A DNA stretch of 64,000 nt from Diphasiastrum complanatum (Eukaryota; Streptophyta; Lycopodiopsida; Lycopodiales; Lycopodiaceae), in assembly GCA_029204225.1 (NCBI GenBank), contig CM055103.1, positions 53,485,538 through 53,549,537 of the forward strand, written 5' to 3'. Shown here piece by piece: positions 32,506 through 46,300 of this stretch. Position 1 is the stretch's first letter. Each line of letters opens with the position of its first letter. The position numbers and the translations under genes are program-made. The notes beneath the pieces were generated by a model. It was given only the letters and a program-made list of their open reading frames with translations. It made no database searches and was not told the DNA's origin.

Positions 32506-34123
32506 AGGCAAAGGGCAGCAAGTTGAGGGTATTTCATCCACTTCTCATGCTTTATCTAGTTTTGAAGAACCATCTAATGTTGAAGATGCATTGAACTCCA
32601 AAGAATGGTATAAAGCTATGTTGGATGAGTATAATGCCTTGATTGAGAATGAAACTTGGTTGCTTGTTGATAGACATCAAAGGAATGTAATAGGATGCAA
32701 GTGGGTCTTCAAGCTTAAGTTGAATGCAAATGGGAGTGTTAACAAACATAAAGCAAGATTAGTTGCAAAAGGTTATGCTCAAGAAAGAGGGATAGACTAT
32801 GAGAAAACTTTTGCACCCGTGGCCAAGATGGTCACAATAAGACTAATCATTGCACTTGCATCACATTTTGGATGGGTCGTATGTCAAATGGATGTCTCTA
32901 ATGCTTTCTTGAATGGTTTTTTGGAAGAGGATATCTATATGGAACAGCCACAAGGGTCCATCAAGCTTGAAATGGCGAACAAAGTATGCCATCGCAAAAG
33001 AAGCATCTATGGCTTGAAGCAAACCTCAAGATCTTGGCATTCAAGATTACATTGCTATCTTATTTCACTTTCTTTTGTTCAAAGTGAATATGATCCCACT
33101 CTTTACATTAAGTTTGATGATGTTGGTATTGTACTTTTACTCATTCATGTAGATGACATCATCATTAGTGGAAATAGTGTTGATGGTATTGAAAAAATCA
33201 AAATAGATCTATCCTTAGAGTTCAAGATGGTAGATCTAGGGTGTCTTCACTTCATCTTAGGCATAGAGATACTTAGAGGATCTGATTTTATCTTTATAAG
33301 TCAAGTAAACTATGCTCAAAGTCTTTTGAAGAAGTTTAAGATGGAAGTATGCAAAAGTGTTGACACACCAATGGAGCGAGATGTAAAAGTGCCAAATGAA
33401 GATGATGAAAGATCCTTCATGGACATCACTTTGTTTAGGCAACTTATAGGCTCCTTAATGTGGATCACTATAACTAGACCAGATCTTAGCTTTAGTGTAT
33501 GTAGGTTGAGCCGATCCATGCAAAAGCCATTGAATATCCATTGGAAAAAGACTAAGAGGATTCTAAGATACATATCGGGTACATTGGATTTTGGGATTCT
33601 ATATAGAGGAGATGTGATTAACCTTCATGCATTTAGTGATTCAGATTTTGCAGGGGACAAGAGGGATAGGAAATCAACAAGTGCCTATTTAACTTTCATA
33701 GGAGAAGGTGTGGTTTCATGGCTTTCCAAAAAGCAAGAAACTATATCTCTATCTTCAACTGAGGCCGAGTACAAAGCTTTGACAACCACTACAAAGGAGG
33801 TACTTTGGATCAAGAGATTATTGGTGGAGCTAAAGATCATGGATTCAGAGGAGGCACCAATCATCTACAATGACAATATATCAGCCCAACACCTTGCATC
33901 TAACCCAATCTTCCATGCAAGATCTAAGCACATTGAGATATGCCATCACTTTGTGAGAGAAATGGTGCAAGCCAAGGAGATTGCTTTGGAGCATGTTCCA
34001 AGCAATGAATGTGTAGCTAATCTACTTACTAAACCACTTCAAAAGACACCTTTTATGAAGTTCAGATCATCACTTGGAGTGACTAGTAAAGCAATGATTG
34101 AACCAAACTCGATAGTGAGGAGG
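32506..34123 (+). pseudogene. Copia reverse transcriptase and RNase H
   Basis: This continues the preceding integrase in another frame. SKEWYKAMLDEYNALIENETW opens RT, followed by FAPVAKMVTIRLIIALA, QMDVSNAFLNGFLEED and IYGLKQTSRSW. The catalytic box reads LIHVDDIIISGN, so the usual YVDD is HVDD. SDSDFAGDKRDRKSTSAYL and LSSTEAEYKAL mark RNase H. The C-terminus SKHIEICHHFVREMVQAKE and LLTKPLQKTPFMKF is nearly identical to the relic at 11846-12565, so the two belong to one family. The frame is otherwise open for more than 500 codons. The frameshift and the loss of the 5' half are the main defects. Confidence 0.92.
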
Positions 34124-34125
34124 AG

Positions 34126-34780
34126 TGTTAAAAATTCACAATTCTAGCTTGACTAGTTTTGGTCATATGACTTGTAGGCACACGTGCCAAATAGCATAGG
34201 ATTCCATTCATAAGGATGTTCACAAGTAGACCTAAGTGATAGAACCTTTGGAATGAGTCCAAATCATGCTTAGATACAAGAGAGAAAAAGTAGGAGCTAT
34301 TTTTGATAATTTTTGCATTGTTGACGGATCTCCAAGATTCCAACCCTAACTTGGTAGGGATGAAAGATCCACCAAAATTAGCATTAGGGATAGGTTTAGG
34401 GCTACTCATACCTGCCCAAAACCGTGATGGATAATGTATATATAGGTGATGATATCTCACCAAAATCAATCAAGCAATTTCATGATTTTTCTCTCATAAT
34501 GGTGCAATTGCTCTCTATGTTTATAATTGTTTGAGTTCTTGTGATTCCTAATGATTATAAGATTGAATGTAGGTCTGGTGTATAGTACTCAGACTGTGGG
34601 AGGCCTTACTTTCACACGTGTGAAGGCTTCTTCAAGGATTTGGGCCATTTAGTGAGGTTCAAGCATATATTCTTGATGGATTTTGATGGTTCAAGTTGTG
34701 CTAATCTTATGAGATCATAATCTATTGTTTCCCTCATCATTTCAAGTGTTTTAGAATTCTTATTTGCTGTAATTTTAACA
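34126..34780 (+). repeat. Copia 3' LTR
   Basis: It starts TGTTAAAAATT after the purine tract GTGAGGAGGAG (34115-34125) and ends AATTTTAACA at 34780, so the ends are inverted repeats. It is 655 bp, with TATATATA near 34436 and TTCACACGTGTGAA at about 34611. It is homologous to 11150-11831. Confidence 0.9.
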
Positions 34781-36680
34781 TTCAACTCAGTTTCTCAGGT
34801 GGATATCTTTCAAGAACTTCGTGGTGCTAAGGATACATTTGCCATGCTCATTCCTTTTGTGTGGAGCTTCTATTCAAAAAGTCCTCCTTTATACTTTAGT
34901 CATGCTTCTCGTGTTGATGATGTTACCGTCCTTTCTTCTGCTGAAGGAACTCGACAAGAGGATCCCTTGGGTGGTCCTCTCTTTGCTTTGGCACATTATT
35001 GCGCATTGCGTGCTACAGCTTCAGTTTTTTCGTCCTGTTTATTTCCCTCTATTGCGGATGATACTCATATTGTGGGAACTGCAAGTGAAGTCGTCCCTGC
35101 TTTTTTGCATTTCTCAGTTCAACTTTTCTCTATTGGGCTTACAGTGAACAGGTCCAAGTGCGTTCCTTGGTGCCCAAAAGGCCTTCCAACAGATATCTCC
35201 TTACCTGAAGGTTTCATTAGTCCTCAGCTTGGGATTAAGGCATTGGGTGCCCCCATTGGTTCTTCTGGATATGTCAATTCATTTATGCGGGAAGCTCTGG
35301 ATGGATTTGCTCGACATTCTGATTTGTTGCCAATGCTTGGAAATTTTCATGTTGCATTTGGAATTCTCACTCAGTGCTTTACTCAACGTCCTAGCTATCT
35401 TCTAGGTTGCATATCTCCTTCAACTGATGTAATATCCTTACTTCGGGATTTTGATGATACTTTACTAGGCATATTTGGTCGTCTTTTGGGGCCACCTTTG
35501 ACACTAGTGAAGGTCAGTTGTCTAAGCGGCAAATTTTTCTTTCTGCCTCTTCTGGTGGTGTTGGCCTAGTATCTACTGCTTGCATTGCACCAACTGTTTT
35601 TTTTGGAAGTTGGGCTCTTGTTGCCTCTGCACTAGTCTCCAGGTTGCAGCAGGGTAACCAGCCTCTTCTTCTTAATACGGTGGCTCATGTGGAGACTGGC
35701 AATTTTGCTTTTCAACAAGCTCTACGCATTGCTCGAGATTTACTTCCACCACTTGTACAGCCTTTTGTGCCTCCCTTCGAATCTTTGGTGACAAATCAAC
35801 AACGAGTTTTTCAGAAGACTATTATGGAGTATCTTCACTCTTATTCCTTCGGTCAACTTATCAAAGATTCACCTTCTGATACAGTTCGAACTCGTCTTCT
35901 TTCTTGTGCTGGTCCAGGTGCAGGGGCTTGGCTGGTTGCACGTCCAGTTCTTCCACTATTGCGAGTCAACAATGACTTGTTTATAAATGCCTTTCGAACC
36001 AGATTGGGACTTCCACATCCAATGTTAATTGGTATCTCTAAGTGTTCATTTGGGCATGTGTTGGATTCCTTGGGTACTCATCTTATACGGTGTTCCTCAG
36101 GTGGAGAACGTATTGTTTCACATGATTTCATTCGTGATGCCGTTGCTGCTATTGCTCATGATAGTGGTTTTCATGTTGTTTGAGAACAAACACACATTTA
36201 CCAGGGCCTTCTTCGCAATCTACTCGACGACGAGATGATCTTGTTCTTTCCCGTGATGAAATTCGTACTCTAGGAGATGTTGTAATTGCTGATCCCTCTC
36301 GTCAGGACCTCCTTCGTCGTTCTTCCACCACGCAAGGGGCCGCTGCATCTCACACAACTCAAGAAAAGGAAAGAGATTATAATCATTGTGCACCCGATGA
36401 AGATTTCATCCCCTTTGCCTTGGAAACATACGGTTGTCTTCACAAGAAATTTAATGATTTTTTATCTTTATGTGCGGAGCTTATAGTGAAGGACAAAGCA
36501 TTACCTTACCTTCTGTCATTGTTTCTTTCTACCGTGAACGTATTTCTATAGCATTAAAACGTTCACAGGTGGTTTCAATTCTTCGACGGGCTCAGTTCGC
36601 AAGAGCAGCTGCTTCAAAGCTTCCTGCATTACTTATTACTGGTTTTAGTGATTTACATCAGGCAGTTGGTTTTGAGTAAT
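34781..36680 (+). pseudogene. Non-LTR reverse transcriptase with restriction-like endonuclease end
   Basis: The sequence begins exactly where the copia LTR ends, in mid-motif: FNSVS, the start of the RT palm usually preceded by D-x-K-N-A. The copia therefore cut this element. RT motifs follow: GTRQEDPLGGPLFALAH (QGDP reads QEDP) and the catalytic IADDTHIVG (Asp-Asp at 35056-35061). After a frameshift near 35520-35570 comes a helical domain. Then comes CSFGHVLDSLGTHLIRC with GGERIVSHDFIRDAV, a Cys/His motif of the restriction-like endonuclease group. After a second shift at 36180, DDLVLSRDEIRTLGDVVIADP resembles the PD-(D/E)XK nuclease core. Such proteins occur in several plant genomes as I recall. 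Its N-terminal half is not in the window. It is clearly a broken copy. Confidence 0.8.
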
Positions 36681-37039
36681 TAGCTTACTTTTTAGTTATG
36701 ATTTAAATCGGGCAGTTGGTTTTCAATAATTAACTTAATATTCTAAGTTGTACTTAGCTTTTGGATAGTTTAATTCATTTTTGTCGTTTTACGGTATTAT
36801 TTTGAATACTTTAATCTTCTTGTTTGATCATGGGTTTTTCCTTCAATTTTAATAAAAGCAAAGATATTATTATTCTTATTCTTATTAAACTTAAAAGGAA
36901 CTGTCCATAGTTGAAAGAATTTTGGAGGAGTAGGCCAATCCCATGCTTCTTGGTCCCTGCACGCCACGTGTCACTGCATCATTTGCTGATCGGCTTGGTT
37001 ATGCAACTAACTAGTAACGTTCGTGGTCTTCGAGCAAGT
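36681..37039. other. 3' tail of the non-LTR element and upstream DNA
   Basis: An imperfect duplication of GGCAGTTGGTTTT...AATTA (36661 and 36710) and a TTA/TTC-rich tail with AATAAAAG (36850-36890) probably end the non-LTR element. A G-box-like CCACGTGTC lies at 36964-36972. Confidence 0.4.
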
Positions 37040-37112
37040 AAAAGTGGCGAGTTGGCTATGACTTCCGATGGTACCCTTGACGTCGCGAGTTCGAATCCGG
37101 ACATACCAAACA
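37040..37112 (+). repeat. Possible tRNA-derived SINE fragment
   Basis: A Pol III-like A box (GTGGCGAGTTGG, 37044-37055) and B box (GAGTTCGAATCC, 37087-37098) lie at normal distance about 250 bases upstream of the BTB start codon. No cloverleaf could be folded confidently and no A-tail with target duplication is clear. Confidence 0.35.
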
Positions 37113-37342
37113 AAAAAGAGAGACAGAGCTTTTCTGTTTGTTTGCAAAGGTCGAGGATAGAGCGGTGGCGATGGCGATGGCGATGGCGATGGCGGGCAGA
37201 AGCAGCCTCATGATGGTGAAGAAAAGGCGAGGTAGTTGGATGAGCATTGAATGAGGAAGGTGAAATTGCTGGATGATGATGGTGGCAGAAGACATGGATC
37301 TTTGATCTCTCAGCGGAAACCAAAACAGGATCAGGAATAGTT

Positions 37343-40300
37343 ATGTCAGAGGGTTTGCGTGGGGGCCGGCCATGCCCCACCCCTTCCCTTTCCTCCTCCA
37401 TGTCTGCAGCGGTGCCTCAGTCCTCCGCCATGGCTGTTATGCCTGTCACAGATGGGGCGGTGGATCCGCAGATGCAGAACTGGGACAATAATTTAGGAGC
37501 TCTTTGCCAGCATGTTCAAGCAGAGGGATGGAATAGTGGAGCATTTTCTGACATAGTTGTACAGGCCATGGGCTCTACGTTTTATCTCCATAGACTGCTG
37601 CTTTCTCGAAGTTCCTACTTCAGGTTTTTGTTTTTCTTGCTTCTTTCAGCATTATATTCTCTTTGTCTATGAACAGACATTTTGTGCAGTATTTCTGGCG
37701 GTCTTGGCTATAATGCCTAGCTTCGACACGCCCTTTCTAGGTTTGACGCTTTAGCATAACAATGATGAGGTAGCCCTTCATACGAGAATTGATGCATGTT
37801 CTGTCCAGAATCTCAAACTTATGGTGAAGATTGAAACCACAAAAAGGCGTCCATGTGTCGCTCCATCTGGAAATTGTTTGGATTTGGTTCTCAAAATTAT
37901 ACGTACAGGCATACATTGATATCGGTAGAAAAAACTCTTAAGATCTGCGAATGTGGCGACCCCTCATTGGTCAATTATGACCACTACTGCTGTAGTCTTA
38001 TAGTTACCTGAACGACTACCCAAACCTGAGCATTCTGCAGGAAGCCATTCCAGATACATGCCTCGTTTTCCTATGGGTTCTTGCCATCTCCTCTTTATCT
38101 CTATCCGCACACGTTTCCAGGCCTCAAATGAAGTCGAAGAATGAAATTGTAGTTGGAAACAAAAGGACTCGCTACAGGTTGAAAACTCATTTGGAAAGAT
38201 CTTTGGAGATATAGAGGCTCACGAGGCACTAGTGGTTGGAACATAGACCAAAGTTAGCCACTTGTAGTGTAGGGTAACTAGTGGTTGGCAGTAGGTGATA
38301 GAAAGTACTTGAGAAATAAGTTGAGTTTGTGAGAAAATAGTCGACAACTAGATCAAGATGCAAAGGGGTTTCTATTTTAGAGCAAATGCACGGGTTTAGG
38401 TGTCCCAAATGTTGGCATGTGCACGTGCACTTCATTCAAGTAGTTGAAGTTTGCTGGTTCTGTACATCACAAAATATATTGTTAGATAGATGTTCATATA
38501 ATCTATATCTAAGAGTTTTTCCGTTTGCAAATCTTTTACTCCTTGCAAATCATCTAGTTAAAAAATTTGAACTTATATGTGTTGATGTAGTGATTCACAG
38601 TGCACACATTCATTTCTATTCTAGGTTTCATAAATCAGGTAACAAGCTTTTTACAAGCATTAATTTAGCTCCATTCACCAACATACATGATACAGCCCAC
38701 ATATGCATCATATTCGATTTGCTATACATACCAAGGTTCACATGGAGAACATCAACAATGTTCATCAATTTGAGGATTTCGTCGACTAGACGTGAAACCA
38801 TAGTTACAAGCAAACATGTTTGCATTAGATTGAAATTGTGTTTGCAACGTTGTTGTGAATTTCCACATTTGTGGCAAGAAGTTATTTATGAAACACTTGT
38901 GATGATTCGGATATGTATGAAGACTTAGATATGTTTTATTGTGATGTTTCAAACTTCATAGTTTCAGGCACATTTTGAAGATATTATCCTAAAAATGTAG
39001 GGGAAAGTCCAGTTTTTTTCCATTAAAACTTGGGAGGATCAAGCTAGTTGTCCCAACGTTTGCTCATTGTCATCGCCCTCTTCATCCTCCTCCACCTAGT
39101 AAGACTCATCACTCTTCCCCTCCTTAGGTTAGATTCAATAAGTGGGCTCTTGGCTTGTCCTTGTTGTTGCCTTTGTGACGAGGCTTGAGCAACAGGTATT
39201 GCATGCAAGATCGCAACTATTAGTGTTGTGTATGATTATCAATGTTTGATACTGTGAACCATCGGCTTAAATATAGTATAATCTGGACATGAGATACTGA
39301 TTCCCAAATAGCAAGAAAAGCGAGAACTTGAAATTTCAATGTAATTGTTTTTCCTGCAATAGTCTACTTGCCCATGCTAGTGAGTCTTGATACATGAATG
39401 CATATATATCATCCTCTTCTTGTGATCTTGGAGGCAAGTCAAGAACCTTGTTGAACTCAATCTAATCGTGGGTTACCTGTGTAATTTCATGACTTACGAG
39501 TAACAAATCTCCTTGTTAATTGGACCCAATTTATAAGTTTGAACAAGTTACAAGTAACACATCTGCAAGAGGTTGCATACATTTGAGAAAACAAGATTAT
39601 ACATCACCTACATGAGCTTTTGCTCTCTAGCATGCAAGCTGTCTATTTGCATTGTGGAGAGTGTATTCCTCTTCTTTGTGCGGATGAGAGATCCTTTGTA
39701 CTTTTCCAACAAAGAGGTTGGCCAAAGCTTGCCAGCTGTTTGCTTTGCCAAAGGCCTCCCAAAGCTGAGCTTTTAATTTTTGAAAATCAAAAGCTCATTC
39801 TTTAGTACTTGCCTCATATCGACATGTGGAATGAGTTGCTGAATGTAGGTGAACTAACCTCATCCAACTTGGGGAACCTAGAATTGCACCTCACTCCTCC
39901 ACAATGGATGCATTAACTTTTCAACATTATTGAGAGGCTTATGTAACCACTCTTTTTTGTTTTGCCATATGGCCTTTCCTTTCTCAAGTGTGTGTACCAA
40001 ATCAAGATGTAAAGTTCTTATAGTCTTTCTTTAATGACTCATTATGTACATAAAACCATTCCTTCTCGAGCATTCCATCTACTTTATCCAAATTCAGAAT
40101 ATGAAAGTCTAATTTATCCTCATAGTTCTAAATTTGCAAAGGTAGATGTGGAATTATCTGGCCCCACCCCCACACTTGGCTTTCTAGTCTCATGGCTAGC
40201 TTTACCACACCGTTAGCACATAACGGTGGTTACTTTTGCATTGTTTCCACCTTTAGCTTCTACAACAATATAGATCTTGTAAAATTGTGTGTAGAACTAA

Positions 40301-43300
40301 CATCACTTGGGGGTTGCATCTTTGAGGGTAAGAGGATGATTCCTCCTAACTTCTAGCTGAAAATCCTCGGTCAAACCCAAGATAAAATGTAACTTGACTA
40401 AAGCAAGATTTATTCTAGTAGCAAAACGAGAATATACCTATGCAAAACGTTGAAAAAATTTGGGTGTGAATAGGGGATGGTGCAAAGCTTTCCTTGTTTT
40501 TGCCATTTCCCTCCACTCATGGTGCTTTGTATTATGTTTTGCCTGTAGATCAAGAATCTGTTGCTGTAGATTATTGACAGCCATCATAAGGGACTCGACA
40601 TCCTAGGCAGCAGTAGCACTCATTCACAGCTCAACTTTCTCTGACTGGCTAGAATCCATGAAATAAAAAGAGGGAAAGAAACGCCCCTGCTGGCCTCCTG
40701 CATGCATGCTAGCAGCCATGCTGGCTGTTAGGCGCCAGCACAGCTGGCTGCGCAGCAGCCATTGCTGCTAGCTGCTAGCTGGTAGCACAGCTTGCTGTGC
40801 TAGCTTGGCTGCTAGCCAGGCAGCTAGGTCGTTGCTGGCTGCCACCTGAAATTTTTAATTTTTTAATCTTTTGACTTTTGAAAACCCTATTTCCAGGGTT
40901 TCGAATAATGACGTCCCATATCGCCGTCAACACCTTCAGCCTTCTCTTGCCCTTGGGTAGCACCATCCTAGCTATGCACATGCACACTACCATCCACCTT
41001 CTCCTAGGTAGATAGAATGAATGGTAATTGAGATCTCCTCCCCTCGTATGAGGTAGGAGTCTCCACTCCAAGCACATATCCCTAATTGCGACATGTGGCA
41101 TGCATGCGGTCCATGAGTCACTGGTCAAGTTAACAGGCCTTAGTCCAATGTACGGTTCTAAGTAAGGTGTGGGGCCCAAGGGGTTGGGTTCTTAACACAT
41201 TGTCTCCCACCGTTGAGAGTGAATCCACGATTTAGATTCAAACCGTTTTATCTAACCTGAATCAGACATAGGGTTTAGGGTGATTTATAAAAAATCGATA
41301 CATGTATCATCTTTGGACACCATTCTATCTCATTCTAAATCACCAAAATTGATTGTAAATTTGAGTGAATGTAAAACTGGAGAGTTCCTAATCTAGCTAT
41401 GTTCAATTTATTTGTAACTAATAAAAGAATTGAGATTTCATAAAAACACGATTCTCTGATTCTTTTTTGGAGGCCTCCGTTTCAAATTGCCTGAAATGCC
41501 AATTTGTCCAATTTTGAAATGGCTGATGTGGAAAAAGTGGGAAACATTGCTACCATTTCAAGATCATTATCTATTTTGACCTCGTAAGATCTTGTTCTTT
41601 TGCAAAAGTGACACTGAAGTCTATAAAAAGCTTTCAAAACCATTGAAAAATGTGTAAGGCAAATTTCTTGTGTGAAGAAATGCTTGAAACCATTTGGCTA
41701 TTGATGTTGAAAAATCATGATTTAAACTCAAGGGGCTTGCTTGAATATGGCCATCAAACCATCTACATGTTCTTCTAAATGTTGTAGTTTTCAAAAGAAC
41801 CACTGATTGTTTGCACGCTGTGGATATATCTATCAACACTCAAAAATCTTGGAATTAGTCAAAGCCCTTTGCATTTTAAGGCTCGTAACCATCCATTGAG
41901 AAAGTTAGCTTGGATGGCTCATATCATTGAAATTTTCAGATCCAAGCACTTACTTTCAAATCATGATGTATAACAGAATTGTTGGCGAGTTCCATTACTC
42001 ATAGGAATTTTTCCTCATTATATCTTGTTATGGGTATGCTTTTTAAGAGCGAAGGTTTACGATATTCAAGCTCTAAGTTCAATTAACAACCCTGAATAGC
42101 AACTCTTAAGGGTCAGTGTTCTATGGCACAATTGGCGAGAGATGCTTTCCACTTGAAGGAGCTGTCCATCACATAGGAGGGTTACCAAACTTATTGCCCA
42201 CCATCCCTTTCTTTTTCTCTACTTTGAAGAGAATAATACATCAAGCAATGGAAAATGTCGAAGAGCTTTTTACTTTGTGATAAGTAGGAGATTGTGTTGA
42301 CTGTTGATATCAGTGGCAAAAAAACAAGTATTTGATATGATTGTTCATCCTATTACAGTTCATGGTTTCTTCATAAAAATTTATGTTATGTGGAAAAAGT
42401 TTGAGCATTTTTTGTTTACTTGTGGTAGATGGTAGAATAAGAGTTTTTACAAGCATTTACTCAAACCAGACTAAAATGTTGCAGGCATATGCTTCAAGGG
42501 CCTTGGAGAGAAGCAGGTAAACCTGAGGTAGCATTACACATTGATGATGAAAATGTCAATGCAGAGGCAGTTGCTACTGCTTTAGCATACCTATATGGAA
42601 TTCACCCACAACTTGATGATTCAAATGCTTTCAGAGTGTTAGCTGCTGCATCTTTCCTTGACTTGCAGGTAAAGAAAAATCGAAAGTCCCACAAAAATGT
42701 ATCATTTTTTCATCCTAAGTGAAAGGAATTCAAATGCTTAAGGTCGTACGGCTTATCAATATTTCCTTGAGGAGGATTAGCTGTGACTTAAAATCACAGA
42801 GGGTGTCCTTGTACTTAGCCCTAATACTCTGAGGAGGCTCTAAAAACAACGGTTTTGTGGTTATGGTGCTAAGGGTCAGATGAAGTCGTAGACGCAAATA
42901 TTTTCACTTTCATAGGTTATCAACACTTGGTTGTATAGGCTACTTGAGAATTACAATTGTTTTTAGATGCATAGTGTTTGCTTGATAACTAAGTTCGTTA
43001 ATAGAAAATTCATGTAAATATGAAGTTGAAATGCACTTTGTGAAAGATTATATTCCTATGCAGGATCTGTGTGCCCTTTGTACAGATTTCATCATTTCAG
43101 AGCTTTGGACAGAGAACTTTTTAGGTTATCAGGTATGCTTCGGCTTAGAGGGTATATCAAGCTTGTAATCTCTCATCCTGGTCTATTTTACTCACGTTTT
43201 TAATGATGCACAATAATCCTTCTTGTGAACTGTAGTATAGTATTATGATTGAGTGCACCATGGTTTTGTATAGCACGACCTTAATTTAGACTTGAATAAA

Positions 43301-46300
43301 TGTTTGTAACAAGGCATTTGCCGAGAGCCAAGATTATGGGGTCCATGGCGAACGAGTTAGGAAAGCATGTTGGGGCTATTTATGTCGCGGTGGATCAGTG
43401 GAATTAAGAGAAGTAAGTTCTAACTCTCAATAAGTGTCATAGTGAAATGTTTTTAGTCGCTCCTAGTTCAGTACATGCTTCTAAAATATTCGCAATCGTG
43501 CCTATCAAATGAATGTAAAACAATAGCAGAATCAAGCATAGGGTAAATCAGTGCATGTCTTGCCTAACTGCGATCTATTTGAAGCTAGCTAGGGTTGAAA
43601 TATGCGCCTAATCTGATGAGACCATGCGTGCCACATCAGCCAGTACTGACTGTACAAATGCAGAAAGTAGAAAAGCGTGTAGTTGAGTTGCATCAAACCG
43701 CGGTTCGAACCTCGAACCACGGTTCGAACCTTCAAACCATTCGGACCCGGTTCAAACCGGAATTCGGTTCGAACCGGATTTAGGGCAAAAAAAAAAAAAC
43801 ACCCCCAAAAAAGTAAAAAAAACGTTTTTAATTTTTTTTTTCCCGGTTCGAGCCGTTTTCCAATTCGAACTTGGCCTGCCGGTTTGAACCGGAAAGAATC
43901 GGTTCGAATAGGCCGGTTCGAATCGGGGTGTAACCTTGGCGTGTAGAGTCAACTGTAGGGCTCTGTCGGTGGCACTGGAGACAGAATCCAAGCGGTCATG
44001 TTTTTCCTTCAAATGCCCTTTCTGGTGACCTATTTTGAAGATACTTCACTTGAATAGCATTAGCCTAAAAGGTGTTTGGCAAACCTTGTCCATTGCAGCA
44101 GCCTATAAAGCTACGCTGACTGACCTTTCTAAGTGGCTTAGTAATTGCTTCAAAGCTTGGATAAACTTTCTTAAGGATGCAGATGTTCCTGTAAATTGTA
44201 GCTGGATTTTAAATGATTTTGTTGGTATAATAGAAGTAATAAAGTTTTTCAACTCCTCTTATATTTTAGAAAAAAAAAACCAACCTATGCTTCTTCAAAC
44301 CTATGACTTCACGACATTGTACACTAAAATCAATTTGGAAGATTTTGAAGTTTCGTGTTAATAAGCTAATTCGAGATGTTTTTAGCAATAAACTGAAGGA
44401 CACTCGATGCAAAGCTTTGAAAGTTGAAAGGAGTGTGTTGCATTTTGAGTTTTGTTGGCTTAAGAACAAAAATCAAAATGTCGTTCAATGAAGAAAAGAT
44501 TCACTAAAATAGTTGATGTTGAAGATGTTTTCTGGACCATGTGAACCGTGGCATAATTAATTAATTATTAATTAATTTTTTTTGTCCCATGTCCAAAACA
44601 AGCTATGAGGGGAAACTTAGAATAATTAATCAATCAATTAATTAATTAATTGTTTAGATGAACCGGACCACAATTCAAGGAACCGTGGTACGGTTCCCAG
44701 AACCCACCGTTCTGGGAACCGTGGCTTCTATGGAAGACCCTAACGTTTTTGGGGGAGGAAGGCGTCCGGACCCGGACGTGTCCGACCCCCGGACGCGGGG
44801 TCGGACGCGTCCATATTTTTTTTTATTTTTTTAAAATTTTTTTAACACTAAAAAAATTAAAAAAAATTAAAAAAAAAAAAGCGACGTGTCCGAGGACCCG
44901 GACGCACCCCTGCGCGTCCGCGTTCAGACGCGCGTTCGCGTCCGGGGTCCACCACCTTAGGACTCATGTGAACTTAATTGTACAATTAGTGATGATAAGT
45001 GCAATTTTTTAGATCTTTCTGTAAGCCAGGCTAGGTCAGGTTTATTGGTTGATAATTTCATAAAAGGTTGCAGCCAGAATACAGTAACTTGAACATAATT
45101 TGCATGCCTCATATTTCTTCAAATATTTCAGGTTTTGTTAAATATGGAGTGGTCACTTCTCAATTATACAGGTTTTCTCATCTTTTTACTAGTAGAGATG
45201 CTTTTGTAGTCCAGTCAAGCAATCTAAAGGGTTTTTTATTCAAGAAAATCATGAGAAAAGTTCAAACTATACTAGACCTAAGGAAGCGGACGCGGATGCA
45301 CCAGGGGTGCGTCCGCGTCTGGACGCGTCCAATTTTTTTCAAATTTTTTTTTTCAAAAAAAAATAAAAAAATACAGGCACTTGCCTACACTGCCCCCCAT
45401 CCCAAAAGCAAAATAAAAACAATTTATGGCCCCTGTTTTTCCCCCGGAATTAATTATTAGAGGGTGCCTGTCACCCACTTGCCCCCTCGTGTTAAAAAAT
45501 AGGAAAACAGTACCGAAAAAATTTCCAAAAAAATTTGCAACAGACCTAACCACTGGGCCATGCCTCTCATAACCTCAGTATTACTAAACAACCATGGCCA
45601 GTGAGCAGTTCATAAATTATTACGAACCTTCATTGGGAACTAAGCTCCAAAAAAGCGGCAAAGAAAGATCTGAGAGTGGTTTCGAGTGAAGGTTTGTATG
45701 GCAAACATATTACTGCCCCAAGGTTTAGAAGTGAATGCTCGCCAGAGGATTGGGGAAAAGTGAACGCTCACCAGAAGAGTGACAAGCTCTCAGGAGCAGA
45801 AGTCTCTGGGGGAAATTAGGGCTCACCAGAAAGTGACAAGCTATACACTACTGTGACTCGGTTTAGGGGATCGGTTTATTCCCGGATGAACTTCAACAAC
45901 TTACTACGAAATTATGGCACTACTCCAACTCGCTACAATACGATGCCGAAATTTACAGTACCTGCTCCACGAACCCCTGTGCCTGTATTCCTAGACCATT
46001 AATACATTCTACGCAGGTTTAAGTGTATGCTGCACAAGTGCAGCTTTGATGTTGAATCTGCACATACCTGTGGTGCAATGCCTATGACACAATGAGGACG
46101 TGGGTGGGGTTGATGATGTTTATGGATGATGATTATGCTTGTGGCTTGTTTTGATGGTTATGGCTGTGGGGTTGTGGGTTTAGGGTGATTTGTTAGGGTT
46201 TAGGGTGTTGTGTTAACTGTGCCATTTGTTGGGGTGTCGGGTTTAGGGTCTTATGTTAAATGGTTGAACATGATGCATATGTTTTGAATGAGATGCAGAT

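Larger units (their letters stand above)
37624..42484 (+). other. BTB gene intron 1
   Basis: A 4.9-kb intron (donor AG|GTTTTT, acceptor GTTGCAG|G). Apart from a decayed minus-strand LTR/gag relic (about 40080-41196) I see no gene in it. Confidence 0.7.

Noticed and set aside
38386-38928. 180-codon plus-strand ORF in intron 1
   Set aside because: No start context, no domain and a low-complexity composition; most likely a chance frame in AT-rich intron DNA.
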